DNA from: Clostridium sp. M62/1
GTDB taxonomy: Bacteria > Bacillota > Clostridia > Lachnospirales > Lachnospiraceae
NCBI RefSeq assembly: GCF_020736365.1
Contig: NZ_CP085988.1
Span: 3,478,001 to 3,542,000, forward strand
Direction of reading: 5' to 3'
Length of the DNA stretch: 64,000 nucleotides
Below the pieces are notes generated by a model. The model was not told where the DNA came from. It searched no databases and worked only from the letters and a program-made list of their open reading frames with translations. Positions 8,440-17,060 of this stretch are shown one piece after another. The position numbers and the translations under genes are program-made. Positions within the stretch are counted from its first letter, which is position 1. Every line of letters begins with the position of its first letter.

Positions 8440-9081
8440 CTATTTCAGTTCTCCCACAGCCGGATTCATGCCTATGGACAGATTCTCACCCAGGGAGTAG
8501 AGTGTGATAAATGTGTTATCCTTCTTCCATTTCCAGTTCTGGCTGCCGGCTTCTGATGACTTGCCGTCAAATTCCGGCTCCTGTCCCACGAACTCTGTCA
8601 GATTTTCCACCCATTTTTCTGTCATGGTCTGATGATCCTCTTCACCGCCATGGAACTTGACAGACAGGGATGTGATCTTCTTGTTCTCGTCACAGGTTGT
8701 GTACAGGGAGGCCTCATCCTCTCCCAGGGTAATCTGGTAGATACGGCCGATATAAAAGCTCCTGTCCTCCGTCCAGTTCTCTGTGCCGCCTCCGAACAGA
8801 TCCTTCGTCTCCTCATCATCCGTGCCGAGGATTTCCACAAGCTCTTCCAGCTTGACTGCCTGACCGGCTTCCTCAGCCTGGGCCTTGTCTGTTTCCGTAC
8901 GGGCTTCTGATCCGGCAGCCCCTGTCTCAGGGACTGTCTCGGTCTGAGCTTCTGAAGACACGGAGGCCGCTGACTCTGCCTGAGTCCCTGCAGATTCCGC
9001 TCCTGCCGGCTCTGCACTGCAGCCTGCTAACAGCGCAGCAGTCAGAACCATCGCCGGAAGGACTGCTCTTCTCTTTCTCAT
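8440..9081 (-). CDS. Lipoprotein of unknown function
   Basis: A 213-residue protein with a lipoprotein signal peptide (basic start MRKRR, hydrophobic stretch, lipobox LLAGC with Cys21). A low-complexity Ala/Glu/Thr/Ser linker runs to about residue 75 and a compact C-terminal domain follows. The C-terminal part contains two similar EW/NLxE segments but no family that I recognise. It is the last gene of the ECF sigma operon, 9 bases after a second lipoprotein gene, with AGGAGGAGG upstream. By context it may act at the cell surface in the stress response governed by that sigma factor. Confidence 0.75.
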   Translation of the reverse strand: MRKRRAVLPAMVLTAALLAGCSAEPAGAESAGTQAESAASVSSEAQTETVPETGAAGSEARTETDKAQAEEAGQAVKLEELVEILGTDDEETKDLFGGGTENWTEDRSFYIGRIYQITLGEDEASLYTTCDENKKITSLSVKFHGGEEDHQTMTEKWVENLTEFVGQEPEFDGKSSEAGSQNWKWKKDNTFITLYSLGENLSIGMNPAVGELK

Positions 9082-9090
9082 GGCCTCCTC

Positions 9091-9711
9091 CTAGTAGTTG
9101 ATTCCGCTCACTGCCAGAGCTCCGTCTCTCACGCCAAAGTTAATATTTGCCTTGCCTCCGTCTGAGATAGAAAATCCTGCCATGCTGGGCTGCATATTCT
9201 CTGTATCTGCATCTGCCACAGAGGCTACGAGCTCGTCGGTAAACACTGCGTCAGCACCCAGAGCCAGGAAGTCCTCCTTCGTTTCCACAGCTCCCACATC
9301 AGGAAGGCCTACGTAAACCGGGAACGCTGTAAGCTCTGCTAAAGCGTCCAGATCCTTTGCTGCCACTGCCTCCTTGATCTGAGCTGCAAACTCGGCTGCC
9401 GCTGCGCTGTCAACGGCAAAGTTATCCTCATATCCGCCGGCGCTGCCGTTTTCAGCCTGAGCCTCTGCCTGGGGCTTTTCAGCTGTCTCAGTGTTTTCGC
9501 TCTTAGTCTCCTCCCCAGCTGCCTCTGTTTTCGCCTCTGTCTCTTCCATGCTCTCTGCTGTCTCTGCAGGCTGAAGCTCCTCCATCTTTGCTGTCTCCTG
9601 TGCAGCAGTTGTCTCAGCAGGCTCTGTCTTTCCTGCACATCCTGTAATGGCAAGACCTGTTACCGCGATCCCCATAATCACTGCTGCTGCCGTAAATTTC
9701 GATTTTCTCAT
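9091..9711 (-). CDS. Lipoprotein of unknown function
   Basis: A 206-residue predicted lipoprotein: basic start MRKSK, hydrophobic stretch and lipobox AITGC. A long Glu/Ala/Thr-rich linker (to about residue 95) leads to a small C-terminal domain of about 110 residues. The ATG at 9711 has GGAGG 8 bases upstream and lies just 4 bases beyond the anti-sigma stop, so it is probably translated with it; an earlier in-frame ATG lies inside the anti-sigma gene and is not favoured. The linker resembles that of the next lipoprotein, but the C-terminal domains differ. No function can be assigned. Confidence 0.75.
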   Translation of the reverse strand: MRKSKFTAAAVIMGIAVTGLAITGCAGKTEPAETTAAQETAKMEELQPAETAESMEETEAKTEAAGEETKSENTETAEKPQAEAQAENGSAGGYEDNFAVDSAAAAEFAAQIKEAVAAKDLDALAELTAFPVYVGLPDVGAVETKEDFLALGADAVFTDELVASVADADTENMQPSMAGFSISDGGKANINFGVRDGALAVSGINY

Positions 9712-9715
9712 TTTT

Positions 9716-10597
9716 TCATCCTCCAATTTCAAATTCTATCTCACCGGATGAACCGGGTGCGATCTCATATTTTTCGAAGACAATTACAGGATTTTCATTT
9801 TCATTGATATAGAATTTCGCATTTTCTGAAATACCTGTGAATCCGCCTTCCTCTGCCGACCAGAATACCTCTCCGGCTTCCTGTCTGCTGCTTATCTGCT
9901 GCCCTATGCTCTCATCTGCGATTCTGATATAATCGCTTCCCAGCAGATCCTCAAGAGTTACCATCTTTCCTGTATTGACATCAATATTGTAATACCTTGC
10001 CTCGCTGTAGGCGGTCGTCCAGCTCTCTGTTCCTCTTACGATGAAGGAGAGATACTGGTCTGTCTGAGATTTAATCTCATAGCCCACCTGAATCTGTATG
10101 TTGTGAGCTTTCCACTCTTCCTCCGTTCCTCCTGTATCCAGGAACGCCTTTCTGTATTCCTCGGCACGGGATACAGCCTCGTCTGCATACTGTCTGCAAA
10201 GATTGTAGATCTCCTGGTTCACTTCATCAACCTTAATTCCCGTATCTGTCTGAATCATATCTAATGTAGGAACTTCCACGGAAATTCCAATTCCATCTTT
10301 TTCAGACTCATAAGTCCGGAACGTCAGCACTCTCGCCAGTGTCCCGATGACAGGAAGCTGTGCCGCCTCCTCAGCGAAAGCTGTGCTTGTGTTAAGTGCC
10401 GCTGTAAATACGACGCAGACGGCGGCTGCAGCAGCGGCTGCTTTTCTGAGCCCGCTTCTTCTCCTGAGCCTCAGAACCTTCTTCTCCTGAGCCAGACGTT
10501 TCTCTGATTTTTCAATTTCCTTCTGAATTCTGGCATTCAGCTCTTTCGGAATCGGTATATTGTCATATTCTGACTTCATATTTTCTAATCTTCCCAT
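9716..10597 (-). CDS. RsiV-like anti-sigma factor, DUF3298 type
   Basis: A 293-residue single-pass membrane protein. Residues 1-55 are a basic, helical cytoplasmic part (sigma-binding region), residues about 56-74 a transmembrane segment, and the rest an extracellular domain with RsiV-like features (YNIDVNTGKMVTLEDLL, then AKFYINENENPVIVFEKYEIAPGSSG). In Bacillus and Clostridioides, RsiV holds SigV until it binds lysozyme and is cut. The start codon overlaps the sigma factor stop by one base (TGATG), the usual coupling of sigma and anti-sigma. Lysozyme sensing here is inferred from family resemblance. Confidence 0.8.
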   Translation of the reverse strand: MGRLENMKSEYDNIPIPKELNARIQKEIEKSEKRLAQEKKVLRLRRRSGLRKAAAAAAAVCVVFTAALNTSTAFAEEAAQLPVIGTLARVLTFRTYESEKDGIGISVEVPTLDMIQTDTGIKVDEVNQEIYNLCRQYADEAVSRAEEYRKAFLDTGGTEEEWKAHNIQIQVGYEIKSQTDQYLSFIVRGTESWTTAYSEARYYNIDVNTGKMVTLEDLLGSDYIRIADESIGQQISSRQEAGEVFWSAEEGGFTGISENAKFYINENENPVIVFEKYEIAPGSSGEIEFEIGG

Positions 10598-11085
10598 CAG
10601 CTCACCTCCTGAATATTTTCCCGGAGAAGCTTAAGTCCCCGGTATAGCTTTGTTTTCACTGTGTTCAGATTCAGGCCTGTAATCTCTGAAATTTCCTTTA
10701 ATGACAGCTCCTCAAAAAACCTCAGCCTGATAATTGTCTGTATATCTTCTTCCAGTCTGTCCAGCTCCTCTTTGATGTCATCCTGCTGTTCATAACCTTT
10801 TTCATAGTAGGCCTCCTCTTTCTGAGGATTATCGTCTGACAGGAGTTCCTTTTTTCTCTGCTTTATCGCTGCCAGACTTTCATTTATCAATATCCGGTAA
10901 AACCAGGTTTTCACTGCATCGGCATTTCTTAAGTTTTTGTAGGACTCGAGAGCCTTGCAGACCGCATTCTGAACAATGTCCAGAGCATCCTCCTGGTTTC
11001 TGGCGTAGCTGTATGCCACCCGGTAAAATTTATTCTGATTTTCTACAATATAGCTGACCAGCAGCTCATACAGCGTCTGTTTCAT
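10597..11085 (-). CDS. ECF-type RNA polymerase sigma factor (SigV-like)
   Basis: A 162-residue sigma-70 family protein with region 2 (RVAYSYARNQEDALDIVQNAVCKA, then a region 2.4-like VKTWFYRILIN) and region 4 (LRFFEELSLKEISEITGLNLNTVKTKLYRGLK). Length and lack of region 3 fit the ECF class. It is directly followed by an RsiV-like anti-sigma factor and two lipoprotein genes. A possible self-recognised promoter lies upstream. The N-terminal 20 residues are longer than the core domain but carry no separate domain. Confidence 0.9.
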   Translation of the reverse strand: MKQTLYELLVSYIVENQNKFYRVAYSYARNQEDALDIVQNAVCKALESYKNLRNADAVKTWFYRILINESLAAIKQRKKELLSDDNPQKEEAYYEKGYEQQDDIKEELDRLEEDIQTIIRLRFFEELSLKEISEITGLNLNTVKTKLYRGLKLLRENIQEVS

Positions 11086-11134
11086 GGGTACCCCTCTGCC
11101 TCAAATGTTATCAGTAATTATCTGTTTCTATTTA

Positions 11135-11165
11135 TATAGATAAGTTTACCCCTCCAAAAGTTTCA
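11135..11165 (-). promoter_or_regulatory. Possible ECF-type autoregulatory promoter
   Basis: On the minus strand TGAAAC followed by TTTT (from 11165) lies about 16 bases before TTATCTATA. The -35 strongly resembles the ECF AAC motif of SigV-type promoters; the -10 is a poorer match. The 277-base gap 11086-11362 otherwise holds the carB terminator and a twice-repeated GCTGCCTTCCGG. Confidence 0.45.
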
Positions 11166-11271
11166 GATGAGACGTTTTTTTATTTTTTTCTTCTGTTTCA
11201 CAGCTCATATCAGGGGAAGCGCTGCCTTCCGGGAGACAGAAGCTGCCTTCCGGTAAAAAACAGAGATTTTA

Positions 11272-11336
11272 ACAGACAGAAAACGGGGGCAGCTCCCTGC
11301 TTTTCTCGCAGAGAGCTGCCCCCGTTTTCTGTCTGT
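11272..11336 (-). terminator. Terminator of carB
   Basis: A 24-base-pair perfect stem (arms 11272-11295 and 11313-11336) with a GC-rich core lies 26 bases after the carB stop. T-rich sequence follows on the minus strand. Confidence 0.8.
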
Positions 11337-11362
11337 CTTTGCCGCCCAGACGGCTGCTTATT

Positions 11363-14300
11363 TTACTGCTCCTTGATCTCGCTGTGGAACTCCTGTAAGG
11401 ACTTCACACCCAGATGTCCGTTCTTCTTGATAGTCTTCAGAGCCTGAACGGTAGCCTTTGCTGCAGCCATGTTGGTAAAGTAAGGAATCTTGCCCTTTAC
11501 GGCTGCCTTTCTGATATAGCTGTCATCGCCAAGTCCCTTCTTATCGAGAGGAGTGTTGATGATAATATTTACAGACTTGTTTGTGATCTTGTCCAGTACG
11601 TTCGGACGTCCCTCGTCGATCTTGGCCACCTTCTCTGCCGGAAGGCCTGCTGCCTTCATGATATCGTAGGTTCTGCCTGTTCCCATGAGCTTGAAGCCGC
11701 ACTCATAGAATCCCTTGGCAACCTCGATTAACTCTGGCTTGTCCATATCGTTGACACTTAAAAGGACAGTACCCTCACTTGGAAGTCTTGTCTGTGTGGC
11801 CTCCTGTGCCTTGTAGATGGCCTCTCCCACGTTCGGTGACATGCCAAGAACCTCTCCCGTGGAGCGCATCTCCGGTCCTAATACCGGGTCAACCTCAGGG
11901 AACATCTTGAACGGGAATACAGGCATCTTCACGCCGTAGTGAGGAATCTTCTTCTCCTTTAACTCCGGCACCGGAGACGGACGTCCTGTCAGGTGGGATG
12001 TCATGATGTCTGTTGCCAGCTTCACCATCTTGATGTTGCATACCTTGGATACCAGCGGCACGGTTCTGGACGCTCTCGGGTTAGCCTCAAGCACATAAAC
12101 CTCGCCGTCCTCGATGGCGTACTGCATATTCATAAGTCCCACTACGTGCATTTCCTTTGCGATCCTGCTTGTGTAGTCCTTGATTGTCTCCACCTGATCC
12201 ATGGTCAGATTTCTGGACGGAAGGATACATGCAGAGTCACCGGAATGGATTCCTGCAAGTTCGATGTGCTCCATAACGGCCGGAACGAACACATTCTCTC
12301 CGTCGCTGATGGCGTCTGCCTCACACTCTGTGGCGTGGTGCAGGAAGCGGTCAATCAGGATTGGACGGTCCGGAGTCACGCCTACAGCCTGCTGCATGTA
12401 GAATGACATAGCCTCGTCGTCGTGTACGACCTCCATTCCCCGGCCGCCTAATACGTAGGAAGGACGAACCATTACCGGATAGCCAATCTTGTTGGCAATC
12501 TCCAGGGCCTCCTCCACATTGACAGCCATTCCTGACTCCGGCATCGGAATATTTAACTTATCCATCATAGCGCGGAACAGATCTCTGTCCTCAGCCATGT
12601 CGATGGTCTCCGGTGTGGTTCCCAGGATGTTTACGCCGTACTTCTTCAGATCAGCTGCCAGGTTAAGCGGTGTCTGGCCTCCGAACTGAGCGATAACGCC
12701 AAGGGGCTTCTCCTTATGGTAGATGCTTAACACGTCCTCCAGTGTAAGCGGCTCGAAGTACAGCTTGTCAGAGGTATCGTAGTCTGTGGAAACAGTCTCC
12801 GGATTGCAGTTTACGATAATTGTCTCAAATCCCAGCTCCTTGAGGGCTAATGCAGCGTGTACGCAGCAGTAGTCGAACTCGATACCCTGTCCGATACGGT
12901 TCGGGCCGCCGCCGAGAATCATGATCTTCTTGTTGTCGCTGCAGGGGCTCTGATCCTTAATGTGGTAGCTGGAGTAGTAGTATGCAGAATCCTCTGTTCC
13001 GCTTACATGAACGCCCTCCCAACCTTCCTCGATTCCGGCCTCTGTCCTGGCGTTTCTGATCTCCTCCTCGGAAACCTCCAGAAGCTCGCTTAAATACTTG
13101 TCTGCGAAACCGTCTAACTTGGCCTGGCGAAGCACCTCAACCGGAGGAACCTGTCCCTTGTACTTGAGGATTGCCTCCTCCTCCTCCACAAGCTCCTTCA
13201 TCTGAGCGATAAAGTAGCTCTTGATCTGTGTCAGATCGTGAAGCTCCTCCACTGTGGCTCCCTTCCTTAAAGCCTCATACATGATGAACTGGCGCTCGCT
13301 GGAAATCGTGTGGAGCATAGAGAGCAGCTCCTTCTTCGTCTTCTTCTGGAAGCCTGCATGGCCTAAGCCGTAGCGTCCTCTCTCGAGGCTTCGGATCGCC
13401 TTCTGAAGGGCCTCCTTGTAGGTCTTTCCGATACTCATAACCTCGCCTACAGCCTTCATCTGAGTACCTAATTTATCCTGTGAGCCTTTGAATTTCTCAA
13501 ATGCCCAGCGCGCAAACTTGATGACAATATAATCGCCGGACGGAACGTACTTGTCGAGGGTTCCGTACTTTCCGCATGGAATCTCATCCAGCGTCATGCC
13601 TGTAGCTAACATGGCAGATACGAGAGCGATAGGGAAGCCGGTTGCCTTGGATGCAAGAGCGGAGGAACGGGATGTTCTCGGGTTGATCTCGATGACAATG
13701 TCACGATCTGTCTTCGGATCATGAGCCCACTGTACGTTTGTTCCGCCGATAACCTGAATCGCCTCTACAATCTTGTAGGACTTCTCCTGCAGGCGCTTCT
13801 GAACTTCCTCAGAGATGGTGAGCATCGGTGCGGAGCAGAAGGAATCACCTGTGTGAACGCCTACCGGGTCGATGTTCTCGATGAAGCACACGGTAATCAT
13901 GTTGTTCTTGGAATCGCGGACAACCTCCAGCTCCAGCTCTTCCCAGCCGAGGATAGACTCCTCAACCAGAACCTGGCCGACCATACTTGCCTGAAGACCT
14001 CTGGCGCAGACAGTTTTTAATTCCTCCACGTTATACACAAGGCCGCCGCCCTCGCCGCCCATGGTGTAGGCCGGACGGAGAACTACCGGGTAGCCTAACT
14101 TGTCAGCGATAGCCAGAGCCTCCTCCACAGAGTAGGCAACCTCGCTTCTGGCCATCTCGATTCCAAGACTTGCCATGGTCTCCTTGAATTCCTCTCTGTC
14201 CTCGCCGCGCTCGATGGCATCTACCTGAACGCCGATTACCTGTACATTGTATTTGTCAAGAACGCCTGCTGCTGCCAGCTCAGAACACAGGTTCAGTCCG

Positions 14301-14578
14301 GACTGTCCGCCCAGGTTCGGGAGCAGCGCGTCTGGACGCTCCTTTTCAATAATCTGTGTCAGACGGTCTACATTCAGAGGCTCGATATAGGTAACATCAG
14401 CAGTTTCCGGATCTGTCATGATGGTAGCCGGGTTGGAGTTTACCAGCACAATCTCATAGCCGAGCTTTCTAAGAGCTTTACATGCCTGAGTTCCAGAATA
14501 GTCGAACTCACATGCCTGTCCGATAATGATTGGACCGGAGCCAATAATCATTACTTTGTGAATGTCATTTCTTCTCAT
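11363..14578 (-). CDS. carB: Carbamoyl-phosphate synthase large subunit
   Basis: A 1071-residue protein, the normal length of CarB, which makes carbamoyl phosphate from ammonia, bicarbonate and two ATP for pyrimidine and arginine synthesis. The two ATP-grasp halves are visible, each beginning with a GxGPxxIGQ loop (IGSGPIIIGQACEFDYSG and LGGGPNRIGQGIEFDY) and each containing EINPRxSRSSAL or EANPRASRTVPL. The C-terminal 130 residues are the allosteric domain. No carA is next to it, so the glutaminase subunit must be elsewhere. It is a single-gene unit with its own promoter and terminator. Confidence 0.97.
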   Translation of the reverse strand: MRRNDIHKVMIIGSGPIIIGQACEFDYSGTQACKALRKLGYEIVLVNSNPATIMTDPETADVTYIEPLNVDRLTQIIEKERPDALLPNLGGQSGLNLCSELAAAGVLDKYNVQVIGVQVDAIERGEDREEFKETMASLGIEMARSEVAYSVEEALAIADKLGYPVVLRPAYTMGGEGGGLVYNVEELKTVCARGLQASMVGQVLVEESILGWEELELEVVRDSKNNMITVCFIENIDPVGVHTGDSFCSAPMLTISEEVQKRLQEKSYKIVEAIQVIGGTNVQWAHDPKTDRDIVIEINPRTSRSSALASKATGFPIALVSAMLATGMTLDEIPCGKYGTLDKYVPSGDYIVIKFARWAFEKFKGSQDKLGTQMKAVGEVMSIGKTYKEALQKAIRSLERGRYGLGHAGFQKKTKKELLSMLHTISSERQFIMYEALRKGATVEELHDLTQIKSYFIAQMKELVEEEEAILKYKGQVPPVEVLRQAKLDGFADKYLSELLEVSEEEIRNARTEAGIEEGWEGVHVSGTEDSAYYYSSYHIKDQSPCSDNKKIMILGGGPNRIGQGIEFDYCCVHAALALKELGFETIIVNCNPETVSTDYDTSDKLYFEPLTLEDVLSIYHKEKPLGVIAQFGGQTPLNLAADLKKYGVNILGTTPETIDMAEDRDLFRAMMDKLNIPMPESGMAVNVEEALEIANKIGYPVMVRPSYVLGGRGMEVVHDDEAMSFYMQQAVGVTPDRPILIDRFLHHATECEADAISDGENVFVPAVMEHIELAGIHSGDSACILPSRNLTMDQVETIKDYTSRIAKEMHVVGLMNMQYAIEDGEVYVLEANPRASRTVPLVSKVCNIKMVKLATDIMTSHLTGRPSPVPELKEKKIPHYGVKMPVFPFKMFPEVDPVLGPEMRSTGEVLGMSPNVGEAIYKAQEATQTRLPSEGTVLLSVNDMDKPELIEVAKGFYECGFKLMGTGRTYDIMKAAGLPAEKVAKIDEGRPNVLDKITNKSVNIIINTPLDKKGLGDDSYIRKAAVKGKIPYFTNMAAAKATVQALKTIKKNGHLGVKSLQEFHSEIKEQ

Positions 14579-14714
14579 GTTTTTTCCCTCTCATTGTCAC
14601 CAGTTTACGTTTACTTCTTCTTGCCTACCGGGCTTTCCGGCTGCCGCAGGACGGCTGTAACTCCCTTTAGCCGCCGCAGCTCCTGGATTCAGGCCCTAGT
14701 AAACCATTATCAGC

Positions 14715-14743
14715 ATTATAATAAAAAATGCGGGCGATGTAAA
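14715..14743 (-). promoter_or_regulatory. Sigma-A promoter of carB
   Basis: On the minus strand TTTACA (14743-14738), a 17-base spacer and TATAAT (14720-14715). The leader to carB is about 130 bases; I see no clear PyrR or riboswitch fold in it. Confidence 0.65.
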
Positions 14744-14776
14744 TAAAAAATTTGCGTTTTGATGTAGAATTTTGTC

Positions 14777-14805
14777 TTACATTTTTTCAGATTTTGTGCT
14801 ATACT
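14777..14805 (+). promoter_or_regulatory. Sigma-A promoter of the DUF3842 gene
   Basis: TTACAT, a 17-base spacer and TATACT, 56 bases before the ATG at 14862; divergent from the carB promoter. Confidence 0.55.
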
Positions 14806-14861
14806 GACAAGGATATAGTGGGGTATTATTTTCGGCAGACAGCTTTTAAGGGGGGATACTC

Positions 14862-15305
14862 ATGAAACAGCCAAAGGTACTGGTTATCGACGGCCAGGGC
14901 GGCCGCATGGGAAGAGGGATTGTGGAACAGTTAAAGAAGCGCTTCCCCTCCCTTCCTCTGACCGCCATCGGGACAAACAGCATTGCCACCGCTGCCATGT
15001 TAAAGGCCGGAGCCGACCAGGGGGCTACCGGTGAAAATCCCGTTGTGGTAAACAGCAGAAACGCGGATCTGATTATCGGGCCAATCGGCATTGTCATCGC
15101 AGACTCCCTCCTCGGCGAGGTGACAGAGACCATGGCGGCAGCCGTGGGCAAAAGCCCGGCCTGCAAAATCTTCATCCCCGTAAGCCACCGGTGCAGCCAT
15201 ACCATAGTCGGCTGCGAAGAGCTTCCCCTCTCCGAATACATCCGCCTGGTCTGTGAACAGGTAGAAGAAATCCTGAGGGAGCGGGAGGAGAACCTCCCCC
15301 TCTGA
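14862..15305 (+). CDS. DUF3842 family protein
   Basis: A 147-residue protein with a Rossmann-like start (VLVIDGQGGRMGRGIVEQL) and conserved patches GTNSIATAAMLKAGA, NPVVVNSRNADLIIGPIGI and a cysteine-containing C-terminal VSHRCSHTIVGCEELPL. This is the DUF3842 family, common in Clostridia and without a known function. The glycine-rich loop suggests nucleotide binding. It stands alone, with a strong AAGGGGGG ribosome binding site and a terminator after it. Confidence 0.75.
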   Translation: MKQPKVLVIDGQGGRMGRGIVEQLKKRFPSLPLTAIGTNSIATAAMLKAGADQGATGENPVVVNSRNADLIIGPIGIVIADSLLGEVTETMAAAVGKSPACKIFIPVSHRCSHTIVGCEELPLSEYIRLVCEQVEEILREREENLPL

Positions 15306-15349
15306 CCAAGCTGGCCGGATTCAGTTATCACATAATATTATTACATAAT

Positions 15350-15404
15350 AAAATAAGCGGGCAGTTTTCTTCTCCACCGTGAGAAAATAGCTGTCCGCTT
15401 TATT
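15350..15404 (+). terminator. Terminator after the DUF3842 gene
   Basis: AAGCGGGCAG and CTGTCCGCTT pair as a stem with an inner TTTCT/AGAAA helix, followed by TTATTG. It lies 45 bases after the DUF3842 stop. Confidence 0.65.
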
Positions 15405-15483
15405 GCATCAGCATCCGTCCCTTATTTTGTCCGGCTGATGCCAAAATATACAGTTTTACAGTTTTCAGAAAGGAGCCCATCTG

Positions 15484-16011
15484 ATGGATATACAGAAGCC
15501 TGCGGAAAATTCCCGCAAAATCAGAAAAATATCCGACTGCCCTGAGCTGATCCATGAGGCCGCCGGCTGGTTTCACTCGAAATGGGGTGTTCCGGCCGAG
15601 GAATATATCAAAAGCATGGAAGAAAGCCTGGACCTGTCGTCCCCCATTCCCCAGTGGTACGTCATCACGGAGGAGGACAGCATCATTGCCGGCGCCGGCA
15701 TCATAGAGAATGATTTCCACAGCCGAAAAGACCTGTCGCCAAACCTCTGTGCCTTGTACGTGGAGGAACCCTTCCGATGCCAGGGAATCGCCGGCCTCCT
15801 TCTCTCCTTTATCTGCCATGACATGCTCCAGAAAGGCATTGATACCCTGTATCTCGTCACAGACCACACCTCATTTTACGAGCGCTATGGCTGGCAGTTT
15901 CTGTGCACCGTACAGACCGAAGAGCCAGACGCCTTCCCTGTTCCCATCCGAATGTACACCCGCAAAACATCTCTGCAGAGGCCACTTCTCTCCCAGGAAA
16001 CGCAAATATAA
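15484..16011 (+). CDS. GNAT family N-acetyltransferase
   Basis: A 175-residue acetyltransferase. Residues 25-60 contain AAGWFHSKWG, and the acetyl-CoA loop is visible as LYVEEPFRCQGIAGLLL (motif A, R/QxxGxA), followed by a DTLYLVTDHTSFYERYGW motif B. Substrate is unknown. AAAGGAG lies 8 bases upstream of the ATG. Its last ten codons coincide with the first copy of a short tandem repeat (15982-16094), so the C-terminal tail RPLLSQETQI may be a recent extension. Confidence 0.8.
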   Translation: MDIQKPAENSRKIRKISDCPELIHEAAGWFHSKWGVPAEEYIKSMEESLDLSSPIPQWYVITEEDSIIAGAGIIENDFHSRKDLSPNLCALYVEEPFRCQGIAGLLLSFICHDMLQKGIDTLYLVTDHTSFYERYGWQFLCTVQTEEPDAFPVPIRMYTRKTSLQRPLLSQETQI

Positions 16012-16094
16012 GCTTCTCAGCTCCTTCTCTCCCAGGAAACGCGAGTCTAAGCCCTCAGCCACTTCTCTCCCAGGGAACGGGTGTAAGTTTCCGG
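15982..16094. repeat. Three tandem copies of a 36-39-base repeat
   Basis: Three copies begin at 15982, 16021 and 16059. Each contains CTTCTCTCCCAGGRAACG, and the first two also share a tail of the type AAGCYYTCAG. The first copy overlaps the end of the GNAT gene; the last runs into a long inverted repeat at the end of ribF. Confidence 0.75.
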
Positions 16095-16130
16095 TGACTT
16101 CGCTGGAACCGGAAACTTACACCCGTTCCC
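16073..16130. terminator. Perfect 22-base-pair inverted repeat overlapping the ribF stop codon
   Basis: Arms 16073-16094 and 16109-16130 are perfectly complementary around a 14-base loop. The right arm contains the last four codons and the TAA stop of ribF (minus strand). No T-run follows on either strand, so it is not a standard intrinsic terminator. It may protect the 3' end of the long operon transcript or block transcription from the convergent GNAT gene. Confidence 0.6.
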
Positions 16131-17058
16131 GCCCCTCCCGCTCCTCATGCCACCTTCTCCCCTCTTCCTTATCGCTCAGAACCTGTCTCTTCAGCTCCTC
16201 CACTGATTCAAACTTCCGCTCCGGCCGCAGGAAGGACAGCAGCTTCACTTCGATATTCTTCCCGTAGATATCCTTTTTCCAGTCATAGATATACGTTTCA
16301 ACCCCCGCCGGATGCTCCCCCTTGATCGTGGGCTTTCTTCCGATATTCGTGATTCCCGGGTAGACCTTTCCGTCTATCACCACCTCCGAGTAGTAGACGC
16401 CGAACGCCGGAAGGTGTTTCTGGGACGGCGGAAGAAGATTGACCGTGGGAAATCCCATACCGGTGCCGAGGTGCTTTCCATGCACCACCCGTCCCTGCAC
16501 GCTGTAAGTATAGCCCAGAAGCTCATTGGCCTTCTCAATCTGCCCGGCTGCCAGCTCCTCTCTGATATAGGTGCTGCTGATCTCCCGGCTGCCGTCCATG
16601 GCCTTCTCCACAACAACCAGCTCATATCCCAGCTCTCTGGCATGGGCTCTTAAAAATTCCACATCTCCGCTTCTCCTGCATCCAAAGTGAAAATCTGTTC
16701 CGGCCACTATAGCCTTCGCATTCATCTGCTCTACCAGAACCTTTCTTACAAAGTCCTCCGGAGTCATGGATGCCACCTGGTCATTAAAGGGGTATTCCAC
16801 CAGATAATCCACGCCTGCCGCCCTCAGATTTTCGCATCGCTCCTCATTGGTGGTGATCATAGTCTGGAGTTTTCTGCGAATCAGGGTACCCGGCGCCGTC
16901 TCAAAGGTAAATACCGCTGTCCTGTATCCCTTCCCGCGGAACCTGAACAGCTCTTCGAGGAGCTTTTTATGGCCCCGGTGAAGGCCGTCAAATTTTCCCA
17001 GTGTCACCGCCGTCGGCTCCCCGATCTGAAATTCTCTGGTTCCTCTGATGTACTCCAT
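16117..17058 (-). CDS. ribF: Bifunctional riboflavin kinase / FAD synthetase
   Basis: A 313-residue cytosolic enzyme that phosphorylates riboflavin to FMN and adenylates FMN to FAD. The N-terminal FAD synthetase half has VTLGKFDGLHRGHKKLL and the ISSTYIREELAAG signature; the C-terminal kinase half has VVHGKHLGTGMGFPTVNLLP and GVYYSEVVI. The ATG at 17058 has GGGAGGAG before it and lies 2 bases after the truB stop, so ribF is the last gene of the rimP operon. An upstream in-frame ATG is inside truB and is not favoured. The final codons form one arm of a long inverted repeat. Confidence 0.95.
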   Translation of the reverse strand: MEYIRGTREFQIGEPTAVTLGKFDGLHRGHKKLLEELFRFRGKGYRTAVFTFETAPGTLIRRKLQTMITTNEERCENLRAAGVDYLVEYPFNDQVASMTPEDFVRKVLVEQMNAKAIVAGTDFHFGCRRSGDVEFLRAHARELGYELVVVEKAMDGSREISSTYIREELAAGQIEKANELLGYTYSVQGRVVHGKHLGTGMGFPTVNLLPPSQKHLPAFGVYYSEVVIDGKVYPGITNIGRKPTIKGEHPAGVETYIYDWKKDIYGKNIEVKLLSFLRPERKFESVEELKRQVLSDKEEGRRWHEEREGRERV

Positions 17059-17060
17059 GT

